Shown: positions 10,164 to 21,027 of the stretch, in pieces | Numbering within the stretch: the stretch's first letter is position 1 | Layout: every line of letters begins with the position of its first letter | From: Ichthyophis bannanicus | Lineage: Eukaryota; Chordata; Amphibia; Gymnophiona; Ichthyophiidae | NCBI GenBank assembly: GCA_033557465.1 | Contig: CM066039.1 | Location: 45,351,788 to 45,415,787 of the forward strand | Reading direction: 5' to 3' | Length of the DNA: 64,000 nt | Notes under the pieces: model-generated | Told to the model about the DNA's origin: nothing | The model's input: the letters and a program-made list of their open reading frames with translations, nothing else | Database searches by the model: none | Position numbers and translations under genes: made by a program

Positions 10164-10304
10164 TGTTCCTGGAGATAGGTCCTTAGACCTGCCTTAAAGG
10201 TCTTATAAGAGGGCTCAGTACAAAGATCTGGAGGAAAGGCTTTCCAGAGAGCAGGAGAAATTAAATGGCTGAGCGCCTAGTGCGCTCAAATTTAGCCCAG
10301 AAGA

Positions 10305-10740
10305 CATAAGTACATAAGAACACAAGAAATGCCTTACTGGGTCAGACCAAGGTCCATCAAGCCCAGTATCCTGCTTCCAACTGCAGCCAATCCAGGCCAC
10401 AAAAGTACCTAGCAGGTTCTCAAAGAGGCACGCAAGTTCCACAATGCTTGTCCTGAAGCAAGCAATGGATTTCCTGGGTCCTCTTTAATAATGGTTTATG
10501 GACCTTTCCTCCAGGAACTTGTCCAAACCTTTTTAAAACCCAGCTATACTAACAGCTTTTACTACATCCTCCTGTAACGAATTTCAGAGTTTGATTATGC
10601 ATTAAGTGAATATATTTTCTCCCATTATTCTTGAGTGAGTTGCATTGTAGCTTCATTGTGCGTCCTCTAGTCTTTCAACTTTTTGATAAGGTAAACCACC
10701 AATCTATGCTTACCCATTGTACTCCATTCATTAATTTATA
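10305..10740 (-). mobile_element. CR1 3' end
   Basis: The sequence acataagaacacaagaaatg followed by actgggtcagaccaaggtcc and aagcccagtatcctg is the reverse complement of the 3' end of the CR1 at 34560-37721, from its ATGTTCTT tail inwards. Further in it encodes a degraded ORF2 C-terminus on the minus strand (10480-10740: loss of frame, but the segment around acctttcctccaggaacttg matches the KKGLDKFLEER region). It is 5'-truncated. Confidence 0.8.
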
Positions 10741-10744
10741 AGAT

Positions 10745-11432
10745 AAAAGCATAAGAAATGCTATACTGGGTCAGACCAAGGTCCACCAAGCCCAGTATCC
10801 TGTTTCAAACAGTGGCCAATCCAGGTCACAAAAATATAACAGATTAATATAACAGATCAATATGACAAGACTTTCCTTGGCTAAATCCATGTTGGATTTC
10901 TCCCATTAAACCATGACTATCTACATGAGCAGTAATTTTGTTCTTTATAATAGTTTCTACCATTTTGCCGGTACTGACATCAGGCTCACCGGTCTGTAGT
11001 TTCCCGGATCACCCCCAGAACCCTTTTAAAAATTGGAGTTACATTGGCCACTCTCCAGTCCTCAGGTACTACAGATGATTTTAATGATACTTCAAAGATA
11101 ACCAATAGTAGGTCTGCAATCTCATATTTCAGTTCTTTCAACACACTTAGATGTATTCCATCCGGTCCAGGTGATTTGCTACTCTTCAGTTTATCAAACA
11201 GCTGTAATACATCCTCCAGGTGATTTCTTTCAATTCTTCCGCTACATCACCTTTATATACCATTTCAGGCATGGGTAACTTCCTTATATCTTCTTCAGTA
11301 AAGACTGAAGCAAAGAATTCATTCAGTCTCTCCTCTATGGCCTTGTCCTCCCTTAGCATCCCTTTATCCCCTCTATCATCCAATGGTCGAACTGACTCTC
11401 TCATAGGCTTTTTTGCTACGAATGTACTTTAA
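10745..11432 (-). mobile_element. CR1 fragment: 3' end joined to an RT segment
   Basis: 10745-10860 repeats the CR1 3' terminal signature. 10865-11432 encodes, on the minus strand, the linker and start of the CR1 reverse transcriptase. Blocks AIEERLNEFFASVFTEED, LKSSKSPGPDGIH and VPEDWRVANVTPIFK match the ORF2 at 34585-37548. The middle of RT is missing between the two parts, so this is an internally deleted copy or two abutting fragments. Stops and frameshifts are present. Confidence 0.72.
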
Positions 11433-11439
11433 AAAAATT

Positions 11440-13734
11440 TTATTATGGAGGATATTCAAACTGTTGCCATGAAGAGATTGGATGGCGCTAGCTATAGCAT
11501 GGAGAGAAATCACAGATGCTAGATAAAAGTGGGATATTGATATATGGAGCTTTTTGCGTTAATGTAAGAATTTTGCAATGAATACGATGGAAGACCGGGA
11601 GCCAATGTTGCCAAAACAGGGAAGGGATAATACGAACAAATTTAGATGCATGGCATAAAATCTGTGATGCGGTATTTTGGACTGACTGGAAGCATTTCAA
11701 TTCTAACTAAATTAGGCCGGTGTAAACAGAGTTGCAGTAAGCAATGCGTGAGATAATGTGACTGAGTACAAGAGTGTGCTAAGCGGCAAAGTCAAGAAAT
11801 GGAAAGACAGAACGAAATTGGCTCAGCACTAGAAAGGATGACTTAACAATAGAATTAACCTGTTTTGAAAGTGAGAACTCTGTATAAAGGTAGATACCAA
11901 GATATTTGAAATAGGGAATAATTTGAATTGCATGACCATCAAGGATGGGGGAGAGTGGGGGAGCTGCAGCTCTGCCAGTAAGCCAGGTGGCAGAAATTTT
12001 GGCAATATTCAGTTTCAGTTGATTACCTTGTAACCATCTGGCAACCTTATGCAAACAGTTGTTTAGGTCAGTGAAATCTGTGAAGATGAGAAAAAGTACA
12101 TACAATTAGATGAAACAGGTCACATCTTACGTACAATTCACATCTATTTAACATCTTTTTACAGCCATTTTGTTCAGTTTTGAGGAAACACAACGCTCAA
12201 TACCACATCTACACAGATATGCTGTACTCTCCCAATGATACAACAAAGCCCATAATTACAGACATTCGGAACTGCTTCATAGCCGCTACTAACTAGTTAT
12301 CTATCCATGACCTCACTATAAATCATAATAAGACGGATGTGTTGTACGTCACTAGGAATTCTAATTTTCTACCACCTAAGTCCATAACCATTGGTGGATT
12401 TGAACTGCAGGTTAAACATCAAGTTCGATATCTGGGAGTTATCACTGATTAGCACCTTACGCTTTCTGCCCACATCAACAATGTTGCAAAAATCATATAC
12501 CACAAACTCATACCCGTTTCATGCCTCAAAAGCCTCCTGAATTTTAATGATTTCCACAACGCTCTACAAACACTTAATCTTCCATACCTTGATTACTGCA
12601 ACATCATTCTTCAAGGCCTCCCAAAATTCACAACTCACCCACTAGAACTGGCTTTAAAATACAGCAGCATGCATCCTCTGCAGAAAGTCGAAACCTGAAC
12701 ATATAGCCCCCATTTTAAAGCAACTGCATTGGCTTCCTGTCTCTGAGAGGGTCAAATTCAAGTCCCTATAAACAATCTTTAACATGATCCACCACCTCTC
12801 TGCTGTTCTCTTAGAAACCCTCATACAAAAAACACACCTAACAGAAGTAGAAGATCAAGTTCCACCAACTCATTATACATACCTATGCTTAACACTAAGG
12901 CCACTGTTTCAACCTCAAAAAGAGCATTTCCTCTCTCTGCTCCAACTTTATGGAAGTCTATCCCCAACGTATTTCGTGGCACTATTGACTTGCTGATGTT
13001 CAGAAAGAAACTAAAGACTTTCCCATTCATCAACCACCTAGCGACTGATGAGGCTACCCAGATATAGTGTTGTTTTGCAGTATATGTAAAATAGGCAAAC
13101 CTTCAATGTCCTCCCCTTTATTTTCCCTTAAATTAAGTTCTTGTTCTGTGTAAGCTTTTTTGGCTTTTCGTTTTCTGTAAACTGCTTTGACTTTTAGACT
13201 AAGCGGTATATAACCTTAGCTAAATAAATAAATATAGTCTGCATAGTGGTAGGCATTTATTGCTGTTTCTTGGATCAAGAGAGTCAGGGAACTTAAAAAG
13301 ATATCAAACAAGAGCGGGACCAACACCTGTTGGACTCTGTAGGGGGTATAAAGTGATATCGTCATGGCTTGCTATTATTGTGTATTAATGTCCAGATAAC
13401 AAAGAAGAAAACCACATAGGAACTATATCACAAATGGCAATGGTGGCCAAACATGCAAGTAGAATGGAATGACTGACCAGATCCAAGGCTGCAGACAGAT
13501 TTAACGAGATAGCTAAGGCGATTTTACTATTATCAAAGGCGCTATGGACCTCACTCGAGGGATGCAAGGTCAATAAGGGCCAACCACCACCATCATCAAA
13601 ACAGGAAGGAAAGCAAAACAAAAAAACCCTCACAATATTTCTTCTTTTCAAAAATTCATGAAATATCGCCCTTGATTTAAAAAACAACCCACAAATCTGA
13701 GCATTCCAATAGAGCAGAGCACAGCCACGTGGGG
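11440..13734 (-). mobile_element. L2-like LINE RT region, split by another LINE
   Basis: From the right: LSAALDLVSHSILLACLATI and MWFSSLLSGH (13500-13390, RT motif with the catalytic Asp region), then a degraded palm ending CLPLCRLY at about 13250 (normally ...YADDTQIY). After a plus-strand L2-like insertion (12110-13243), the frame continues at 12105 with VLFLIFTDFTDLNNCLHKVA and RWLQGNQLKLN, and then ...WQHWLPVFHRIHCKILTLT to 11490. Frameshifts and stops occur throughout. The two halves fit as one copy interrupted near the YADD box. Confidence 0.65.
12110..13243 (+). mobile_element. L2-like LINE 3' half
   Basis: The plus strand encodes degraded L2-type ORF2 blocks: YADM...-like start (12215), HKTDVLYVT, FKYLGV-like QVRYLGVITD at 12424-12450, LPYLDYCNIILQGLPK (12590), then SAPTLWKSIPNVFRGTID and FRKKLKTFPF (12940-13030). 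The 3' tail ctgtaaactgctttgac...aagcggtatataaccttagc with an (AAAT)n end closes it at 13243. Numerous stops. Confidence 0.66.
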
Positions 13735-13765
13735 GTAACCACCCACCAGATTCAGTATCCTATTG
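13735..13765. repeat. Truncated left ITR of DIRS-A
   Basis: ccacccaccagattcagtat is the reverse complement of the segment at about 19598-19620 in the right ITR. The outer 100 bp or so expected to the left are missing. Directly after it, cctattgacaaaagcagact matches the sequence just inside the left ITR of DIRS-D (45578-45600). Confidence 0.6.
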
Positions 13766-13831
13766 ACAAAAGCAGACTCCATGGAGAGACAATTTAAAGA
13801 AGAAAATCAGCATCCTTAACTTAAGGATGGT

Positions 13832-14090
13832 AACTTAAGGCCGGAAGGTTGGGGGTTCAAATCCCACTAGAGGACAGCAACCTTGGGCCGGAAGGACTGG
13901 GGTTTCTAGTCCCACAGGTGCTCCTTGTGGTCTTGGGCAAGCCACTTAACCCTTCATTGCCCATGTTCCCTGTAAAATAGTTATCTCCAAGTTATAATGT
14001 CCTGTTCAATGTAATTTCAGTTTGTTCAATGTAACCGCACTGATAAAGAATAGCACGGTATATAAGAGAATGTAAATAAAATAAATTAAT
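13832..14090 (+). mobile_element. SINE-1 copy, 5'-truncated, inside DIRS-A
   Basis: It matches 3733-4030 in the opposite orientation, from just before the B box (gggggttcaaatccc at 13850) to the tail cggtatataagagaatgtaa and (AAAT)n. The A-box part of the tRNA head is missing. Confidence 0.8.
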
Positions 14091-14345
14091 AACTAGATAA
14101 TAAAAAACTTTAGCTCCCCACCTCTCCGACACTCGAGAGACCTCCCACCTCCGCCAGGATGAGAAGAGGAGAAGACGACGAAGGAGGAGAAGTAGGAAAA
14201 GGAAGAGCCTACCCGAAACCGCTCTCCCGCTATCCTGCTCCCCCTTACTCAACAGCACAGCAATTCTATGCTATTCCTCTGCTTACCAGATGCTTTGGGA
14301 CGGTGAATTCACCTCCACTTGAAAGACTACAAATTGGGTGGGATC

Positions 14346-14442
14346 AGGGACTGGACTGGAGTTCCTTCAGGAACGCTAATTAGCAGGTAAGGACTATTTA
14401 CTCTTTCCTAAGCATCCCTCCAGTCCAGTCCCTTTCCACTGG
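14346..14442. repeat. ICR of DIRS-A
   Basis: The second half (ctaagcatccctccagtcca and ccctttccactg) is the reverse complement of the right terminus 19690-19730. The first half (gttccttcaggaacgctaat and tagcaggtaag) has the form expected for the lost left terminus and parallels tagcaggtaag in the DIRS-D ICR. Confidence 0.8.
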
Positions 14443-14458
14443 GATGTAACAGAGCAGT

Positions 14459-15560
14459 TCAAATCTGGGAGGGGCCTGCAAGACCAGCCCGAAGTACTGC
14501 TTCCCCGAACCCAGCATCTGCCGCTGCCTGAACGTCCAGATGGTAATGCTTGCCAAAGGTATGAAGGGAAGACCAAGTTGCCGCTCTACAAACATCTAGC
14601 GGCGGTACCAGACTAAACTCCGCCCATGAAGCCGCCTGGGCTCGTGTAGAATGAGCCTGGAGCCCCCTTGGCACCAGCTTTCCCTTCAGCAAATACGCCG
14701 AAGCAATAGTCTCCCTAATTCACCAGGAGATGGAGGCCTTAGAAGCCACCTCCCCTTTGCGCGGCCCTCCAAACAAGACAAATAACCGCTCCGATAAACA
14801 GAATGTCGCCGTACGCTTCAGGTAGCGCTTGAGTACCCTGCGCGCGTCCAGAGAATGAAGCCATGCATCCTCAGCACCTTGACGCAACCTGGAAAAGGAA
14901 GGAAGAGATACACGACCTTGGGCAAAAAGGAGGGTACCGTTCGCAAAACCACCTTTTCCTTGAAAAACGAAAGGAACGGCAGACGACAGGAAAGAGCCTG
15001 AAGCTCCGAAATCCGCCTAGCCGAACAAACCGCAACAAGGAAAACGGTCTTGAGGGTCAAATCCTTGACAGAAGCTCACCCCAGTGGCTCGAAGGGCTCT
15101 CCTGCTAGAGAATTCAGAATGAGATTAAGACCCCAGGGAGGTACTGACGATCTCTGCTGTGGTCGCAGGTGGCACACCATCCTCAGAAATCTACTCACGT
15201 CAGCATGCTCCCCTATCGTCTTACCCTGAACCTTACCCCTGTAACAGGAAACAGCCGCCAACTGAAACCGCAAGGAGCTGGCCACTAAACCCTTCTCAAA
15301 TCCTGCCTGCAAAAAATCCAAGATTTCCGGAATCAAAATAGCCATAGACCTCTTTTGCATCGACTCACACCAGCCCTCAAAAATGAGCCAAACTCGCACA
15401 TAGGGGAGACAGGTCGAACGCTTGCGGGCTTTCAGCAACGTTGACATCATTGCCCCGAAATACCCCCGCTTTCGCAGCCTCACCCTTTCAAGAGCCAATC
15501 CATAAGCGAGAATAGATTGACCTGCAGCATCCGCAGCAGTCCCTGGACCAAGAGGTCGTC
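14459..15560 (-). pseudogene. DIRS-A tyrosine recombinase (YR)
   Basis: Tyrosine recombinase of the lambda-integrase type, used by DIRS elements for integration instead of a DDE integrase. The N-terminal part starts about 15550 (SILAYGLALERVRLRKRGY) and continues to 15076 (LRFQLAAVSCYRGKVQG, the SAM-like DNA-binding domain). The catalytic domain shows the first Arg in ARRISELQALSC (about 15010), the H-x-x-R box in LQAHSTRAQAASWAE (about 14660) and the Tyr in KHYHLDV-type HTFGKHYHLDVQ (about 14530). One in-frame stop near 15065 and one frameshift between 14818 and 14692 break it. Its start overlaps the end of the RNase H/methyltransferase frame in another phase, as usual in DIRS. Confidence 0.82.
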
Positions 15561-16574
15561 CCTTACCGGGAGACGCAACGGACGGTTGACCAGCAGTCTC
15601 ATGAGATCGGCATACCATGGACGACGTGGCCAATCCAGAGCTAAGAGAACTATCTGTTCACAGTGGGCCTCTATTCGGAGGAGGAGCCTGCCTATCAAAG
15701 CCCATAGAGGAAACACATACAGAAGCCCCTCCGAGGGCCACTTCTGGACCAACGCATCCAGGCCCTCCGACATCCGTTTTCTTCTGCTGAAGAAGCAGCT
15801 CGCTTTGGCCAACTCCCAGCGAGCCATGAGGTCCATGACTGGAGGACCCCATCTGCACACCAGCAGCGCAAAGACCTCCTGACAAAGTTCCCATTCGCCA
15901 TGATCTACTCTGACTCTGCTCAGGTAGTCCGCCGTAACGTTTACCACTCCGGCCACGTGTTGTGCCGACAGAGCCACTAGATAGGTTTTGGCCCACACTA
16001 GCAGGCCCTCTGCCTCTTCCTCCAGAGGAGGACTGCTCGTGCCGCCCTGCCGATTGATGTAGGCTACTGTGGTTACATTGTCCGATAGCACCCAGACCGC
16101 CCTCTGGCGGACCCAATGCTCGAACGTCCTGAGAGCGAGAGACACTGCCCTCAACTCTAATCTGTTGATGGACCATTGGGCTTCCTAGGGACTGCAGCTC
16201 CCCTGGGCAAAGCAACCTTCACAGTGAGCTCCCCAACTGGTCAGGCTGGCATCCGTTGTTAAATGTAGCCAGGCCGGAGGCTCTAGTGACATGCCCCTTG
16301 CCAGATTTCCCGGACGAAGCCACCACCGCAATGCCTTCCTGGCCACTAGGGGACAGGGGAGCTGCACTGACAAGGCCTGTCTTTGATGGGACCAACGGCA
16401 GAGAAGCGCCTTCTGAAGCAGACACATGTGCGCCCTGGCCCAAGGAACCAGCTCGATGGGAGCCATCATGGTTCCCAGCACCTGCAGATAATGCCAAGCT
16501 GAGGGCGCCCTCACGATCAGAAACTGCCGCACCAGACGGCGAAGATCCTCCGCTCTCTGCTCCGGCAAGAACAC
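15480..16574 (-). pseudogene. DIRS-A RNase H and Dam-like methyltransferase segment
   Basis: This continues the RT reading frame after a frameshift near 16580. RNase H residues are visible: Asp in TTDASLTSWGAH, Glu in NRLELRAVSLAL, Asp in VLSDNVTTVAYIN and Asp in TADYLSRV. A stop codon interrupts it at about 16183, just after the first Asp. Downstream (about 15840-15600), the segment PVMDLMARWELAKASCFFSR, then GLDALVQKW, VFPLWALIGRLL and WPRRPWYADL matches the layout of the phage Dam-type methyltransferase reported in DIRS elements, with FPLW in place of the usual D/N-PP-Y/W. The methyltransferase assignment is inference from pattern and position. Confidence 0.75.
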
Positions 16575-16590
16575 CTTGCCCTTGAAGGTG

Positions 16591-17280
16591 TCAAATCTCG
16601 CCCCAAGAGGGAACCAATCTGCTCTTTGTCCAATTGATGACCCAACCCAGGCTCCTCAAGAGTCCAACCACTCTGTCCGTTGCCTTCCAACTCTCTTCCT
16701 TGGACTTGGCCCAAATAAACCAGTCGTCAAGGTACGGATGGACCAGGATCCCTTCTCTGTGAAGTGCTGCCGCCACCACCATCACCTTGGTAAAGGTTTG
16801 AAGCGCCGTCGCTAGACCGAACGGCAAGGCTTGAAACTGAAAGTGCCCGCTTGGCACCACAAACTGCAGAAACTGTTGATGCGAGTCCCTGACGAGAATA
16901 TGCAAATAGGCTTCTGTGAGATCGAGTCAGGTTAGAAACTCTCCCTGTCTCATCACCACTATCACCAACTTTAAAGTTTCCATTCGAAAGTGAGATACCC
17001 GGAGGCATCGATTGACTTGCTTAAGGTCGAGAATTGCCAAAAAAGGAGGGCTCCTTTCGACCACCACAAAATATATGGAGTATCGACCGGACCCGCATTG
17101 GTCTTTGGGAACTGGCACAACAGCCCCCAACAACCGAAGTCGGGCTAGGGTCTTTTCCACCACCAACCTCTTGGCTGGAGAGTTTCAAGGGGACTGCACA
17201 AAAGATGGGAGAATAAGTCTTGCCAATTCAAGGGCATACCCCTCTCGAATCACCTCCAGAACCCACTGATTGGACGTGAC
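16591..17280 (-). pseudogene. DIRS-A reverse transcriptase
   Basis: RT of the DIRS type, which copies element RNA. Motifs in order: VPKDQCGSGRYSIYFVV (17110), LDLKQVNRCLRVSHFRMETL (17030), LDLTEAYLHILV (16920, motif A), QFQALPFGLATALQTFTKVM (16830), and the catalytic HPYLDDWFIWAKS (about 16740), whose Asp-Asp pair is intact. The whole region stays in one frame and is broken by only one stop codon at 16924-16926, next to motif A. A frameshift follows at the passage to RNase H. Confidence 0.84.
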
Positions 17281-18845
17281 CCTGGCCCAGGCAGAGAGGA
17301 ACTGCCGCAACCGCCCCCTCTACTGGCAGGACCTCCGCCTGAGCCCCCCTCACATCATTGTGGCTCCTAGGCCCTGAGGAGGAGGAGGAGGAGGCCCCAA
17401 AACCTCTACCTGCCCCCCAAAACCCCTGACCTCTGGAGGAGAAACGACCCCTCTGAAAGGTCGTCGAGCGAGCCATTCAAAACTTACGGAACTCTCTTGG
17501 TTGGGGACCTTGCAGGAGTAGGAGCACGACTCTGCTTTGGTTTATCCTCCGGGAGCCTACCCCCTTTGGACTCCCCCAGCTCTTTAACTAACTTATCTAG
17601 CTCCTCCCCAAACAGAAGCTTTCCCTTGAATGGGAGTCTGCTGAGGCGAGCCTTGGACGAACCATCCGCCGCCCAATTACGGAGCCAAAGGTAGCAACAC
17701 GTCGCCACCACCAACGCCATATTCTTAGCCAAGCTCCTGATGAGATCATATTGGATGTCCGCCAGGTAGGCCCCACCAGACTCAATCCTGGCTGCCTCCC
17801 CAGGAGAATCCTTAGACAGAGTACCCAACAGCTAAAAATGTTGAGACCACCGCAAGCACGCCCTGGCTACCAAAGCACCACACCCCGGAGCCAGGGCACT
17901 AACATCAAATGCTTGCTTCACCAACATATCCAACTTCCTGTCCTGGGTATCCTTTAGGGCCGCACTGCCCTCAACTGGAATGGTCTTCTTGGTGACCACT
18001 GAAACCGTGGCATCCACTCTGGGTGACCACAGCAGCTCCCTTTCGAGCTCCAGTAAAGGGTACAGACGTGTCATAGAGCGCACCCCCCTGAGGCTGGTCT
18101 CCAGTTGATTCCGCTCCTCCTAGATCATCTGCCGAACCACCCCGGTGGACCGGAAAAACCTTTTGCTGCTTACGCACCTCCTAAATCAGCAGGTCCTCCA
18201 AGGATTCCTCTTCCACCGGAGCCCCTGCGATGATATTGAGGGCTTTCAAAGACTCCCCAATCAACACCAGTAATTCCTCTTGGTAGAAGACCCACACAAT
18301 TCTTGCTTGTTCCTCTTCAGGGATCTCACCTTCTTCCAGCTCCTCCTCGTCCTCCCCCAACTCAGAGGCCTCCCCCCTTCCAGATCCTCTGAGAAAGAGG
18401 AGCGGAGAGCAATCTCACTCTCCAGCCTGGGCCGTTTATGCGGAACCTCCGCAACTTCCTCCTGGGGTCTTACTGTCCTCGAGGCCGGAGGGCCTTGCAC
18501 TACCCCCTGATCAGGTACTCCCTGCTGCCGGAGACAAAAGGCCTTGTGCAGCAGCAAAACAAATTCTGGGAAGAACTCCCCCAAAGCTTCCCCTGACAGG
18601 TTTCCCAGGGAAGCTAAGGGAACTGTCTGCTCTGGGGCCAAGGGCAACGGGGATTCGGACTCTTGACCTGTGCTTAGAGAGTCCCCTGACTCCTGAGAAA
18701 TGGGGGGTAGAGGGTCCTGGGACATACTGGTCTGAATACCCTGTTCTACAGAGGCGGCCTCCACTGCGCACCCTCTGCAGACCCCCGTCTCAGATACCTT
18801 CCCCTGACGAGTTCCGCAGACTAGACACTGCGGTCTGGCTGGCAT
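17230..18845 (-). pseudogene. DIRS-A gag
   Basis: Start ATG at 18845: MPARPQCLVCGT ... VCRGCAVE carries the C-x2-C ... C-x2-C cluster. The N-terminal 194 codons are open. The acidic segment (EELEEGEIPEEEQ region, about 18330) and the DLLI...FRSTGVVRQMI region are frameshifted. Then come VTKKTIPVEGSAAL (about 17980), LDMLVKQAFDVSAL, ADIQYDLIRSLAKNMAL (17740), and RLPFKGKLLFGEELDKL (17620). A Gly/Phe-rich C-terminus reading RGRFSSRGQGFWGAGRGFG ends near 17230. At least three frameshifts. Homologous along its whole length to the near-open gag of DIRS-D. Confidence 0.82.
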
Positions 18846-18908
18846 GACGGCTGCGTTCCTTAAACAGATATAGCGTTGACTAACTCCTTCTTTCTCTCTC
18901 TTCTCTTT

Positions 18909-18922
18909 ATTTTTTTTTTTTA
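18909..18922 (-). repeat. A-tract upstream of gag in DIRS-A
   Basis: Run of about 14 T on the plus strand, about 65 nt upstream of the gag ATG. Confidence 0.65.
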
Positions 18923-19572
18923 AACGTCAGCAAACCCTCAAAGCAAGCAGCACTTTCTTTTTTCCACACAGACATAAAATGCAGCCAAAAAGGGCCCCTT
19001 AACACTCGGGCCTAAAAACGGCCGTGGCGCCAAAAAGCACGCAAAACGGAGCCTCTCACCTACCTCCGACTCCTGAGTTCATCCCCAGAAGTGACTGGCC
19101 GCTCTAAAACCCGCGGTCGACGAACCTGCGGTGACTTACACCCTCCGTGGGGTTCGCCGCCACGTGCTGCGCCGTTCCCGCACTTCCTCCGGCCGGCCGC
19201 ATCAGTGGGTCTTGCTTCTTCTCCAACGGGGCGCACCTTCCCACCCTCGCGCTCAGCCACCACTGGGGCTTCGGCAGCGAGGCAGGGAATGCTGGCAGTG
19301 AGCTCCTCCGAATTGTCTCCATGGCTCCTCACTCTACCGCTTGTGCTCCAACTCACTCCCCTCTATTATTTATTTATTTAGGTGTTTTTTTTTTAATGAA
19401 ACGGGAAGGAAGAAGAAGAGAGGAGAGGGAGAGGGAGAGGGAAAGGAAATCTCTCCCTTAGCCCTCCCTAGCAGAATCCTGCAATTCAATTAAAAGCAAT
19501 TAAAGCAATTAAAGAAGAAAATCTAACTATCTGCATCTCTCCAGAAAGTCTGCACTGGCTTTTGACCCCCTG

Positions 19573-19730
19573 CAGCTGCTTGGAGACTGAGCAAATACTG
19601 AATCTGGTGGGTGGTGCCAGAGGTATTTATACCGAAGAGTCATCAAGATGATGACATGCTCAGTCTCCCAGTCTGCTGGAAGGGGGGCACAACTCAGTGG
19701 AAAGGGACTGGACCAGAGGGATGCTTAGAA
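19573..19730. repeat. Right ITR of DIRS-A with internal hairpin
   Basis: Terminal 158 bp. It has an internal inverted repeat: cagctgcttggagactgagc (19573-19592) against gctcagtctcccagtctgctg (19658-19678). The outer end (agtggaaagggactgg ... gatgcttag) is copied in reverse in the ICR. Confidence 0.78.
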
Positions 19731-20174
19731 ATGCTCATTTGTATCCCTGGATGAGATTAAATACACCAAATTTCATACAAAAGCATCTGATTGGGACACA
19801 TTTAGTTATAATATACGGCAATTGTTTATTTCAGATTGTAGTAGAACATAATTTGTTTTGTACTTTTTGGTATAGATGGCTTACACATGTCAAATTAAAT
19901 CACATTTTGCTTTTTGCAGGACCTAAGATTTCTCTCTCTCAGATGGATCTTGCCAGTACTTTGTGATAGCCTAGTAGCTAAATATTCAATACATTTCCAT
20001 GCTCGTCAGACTTTCACAAGACAAAACTAATCTAAACTGGTCTGGGTTAGAAAACATTACAAGGTCAGCACAAAGAGGCAGGAAGATTAGAATGGTAGCA
20101 TTCAGAAAAGTAGACAGTGGAATCATAATGACTATTAACTGCAAGTATAAAATTGACACTAATCTAATTTATGA
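19731..20174. other. Unique non-coding stretch
   Basis: A/T-rich, no recognised gene or repeat. Confidence 0.4.
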
Positions 20175-20318
20175 AGTGGAGGAGCAGCCTAGTGATTAGA
20201 ACACTGGCTTGGTAACCAAGAGACCAGGGTTTAATTCCCACTAGCACTCCTTGTGGCCTTGGGCAAGTCATTTAACCATTGCCTTGGAAGAAAGGCCTCG
20301 ACAAATCTAGCTGTATTG
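20175..20318 (+). mobile_element. SINE-2, 5' part (split by PLE1 insertion)
   Basis: tRNA-derived head ggaggagcagcctagtgatt (A box) and ccagggtttaattccc (B box), then ccttgtggccttgggcaagtc, then ttggaagaaaggcct. It ends at the start of an ATTT-rich LINE tail. The missing 3' part is at 22156-22260. Confidence 0.75.
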
Positions 20319-20600
20319 TCACTTATTTATTTATTTATTTATTTATGTATATATTTCTATACCGCCCCTTCCAGCGATCAAGGGCGGTTTACAAGGAACA
20401 TTTTAACAACTGTACACAGATGTATACATTTACATTGAACAATTAGATTTAACTATTTACAATGAACGGTTGAGTATAACTATTTACATTAAACAAAACT
20501 TCAACTTCAAGGTGTATTAATAATACAAACATCCATTAACTTATTTACATTGGATATTTACAGTGGTTGTGTATGTTTTGGAATTTATTTCTCAGAGCTT
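20319..20600 (-). mobile_element. LINE/SINE 3' tail, L2-like type
   Basis: (ATTT)n followed by tctataccgccccttccagc and aagggcggtttacaaggaac, the plus-strand view of a 3' terminal stem-loop, then about 170 bp of 3' UTR-like sequence (taacaactgtacacagatg...). 5'-truncated. It lies between SINE-2 and PLE1. Confidence 0.6.
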
Positions 20601-20612
20601 CATAAACTGCAC

Positions 20613-20974
20613 AGTAACAAAAATGATTCAGCTCCACTTCTCAACTTAGAGATAGATACTCCAATTAACTCTGCAATCCTTGGATACAGCAACCGGGTCT
20701 CAGACTAGAATGAGGCAATACTCCAAACTTAAACTTTAGCTTAGATTCAATGCCCTCTTTTGCATCAAGGACCCCGATACGTTGCGTTCCAAATATGTTG
20801 CTCAAATCAAACTGTCTTGTTCATATCTTATTAATAAATATATCTTCACAAATATATTCCAAAGGATGATAGATAGTGCTTATCTTGTATGTCTTCCAAG
20901 TCTTCCCAACGCCAACACTCAGCGCCGTCGCGTTTCACTCATGAAGCGCTTCTTCAGGGGATCTTAAATTTATA
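20613..20974. repeat. PLE1 inverted pLTR, left arm
   Basis: From agtaacaaaaatgattcagc to cttcaggggatcttaaattt. Reverse complement of 21800-22155 with only scattered differences, including an intact catcaaggaccc and gcaaccgggtctcagacta in both. Confidence 0.92.
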
Positions 20975-21027
20975 CTCCTGGATTAGAGGAGAAATCGATT
21001 CAGTGTGTATGGAAGAGAGACAGAAAT

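Larger units (their letters stand above)
5125..10178 (-). mobile_element. DIRS-3: gag-only DIRS derivative with complete termini
   Basis: This 5.05-kb element has ITRs at both ends, an ICR near its 3' (left) end, and a broken gag at its 5' (right) end. No reverse transcriptase, RNase H, methyltransferase or tyrosine recombinase remnant is visible in either strand of the 2.2 kb between gag and ICR. DIRS elements normally encode all of these. The element therefore looks like a non-autonomous derivative or an internally replaced copy. A second member's 5' end lies at 1684-2120. No TSD is seen, as expected for recombinase-mediated insertion. Confidence 0.78.
13735..19730 (-). mobile_element. DIRS-A: near-complete DIRS element
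   Basis: Order in the element's sense (right to left): 5' ITR (to 19730), leader, gag (18845-17230), RT (17280-16591), RNase H and methyltransferase-like segment (16574-15480), tyrosine recombinase (15560-14459), ICR (14346-14442), and a remnant of the 3' ITR at 13735-13765. The outer part of the left ITR is lost at the junction with an L2-like fragment, and a SINE-1 is inserted at 13832-14090. All genes have stops or frameshifts, though few, so the copy is fairly young. Confidence 0.85.

Noticed and set aside
14863..15108. Plus-strand frames across DIRS-A, DIRS-B and DIRS-D (also 15517-15882, 16256-16585, 46307-46663, 47824-48129)
   Set aside because: Antisense of well-supported RT, RNase H and recombinase genes.
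20284..20318. ttggaagaaaggcct on both sides of PLE1 as a definite TSD
   Set aside because: The sequence beyond these 15 bp continues to resemble SINE-2 on both sides and has diverged, and a LINE tail is included. I list it only as possible.
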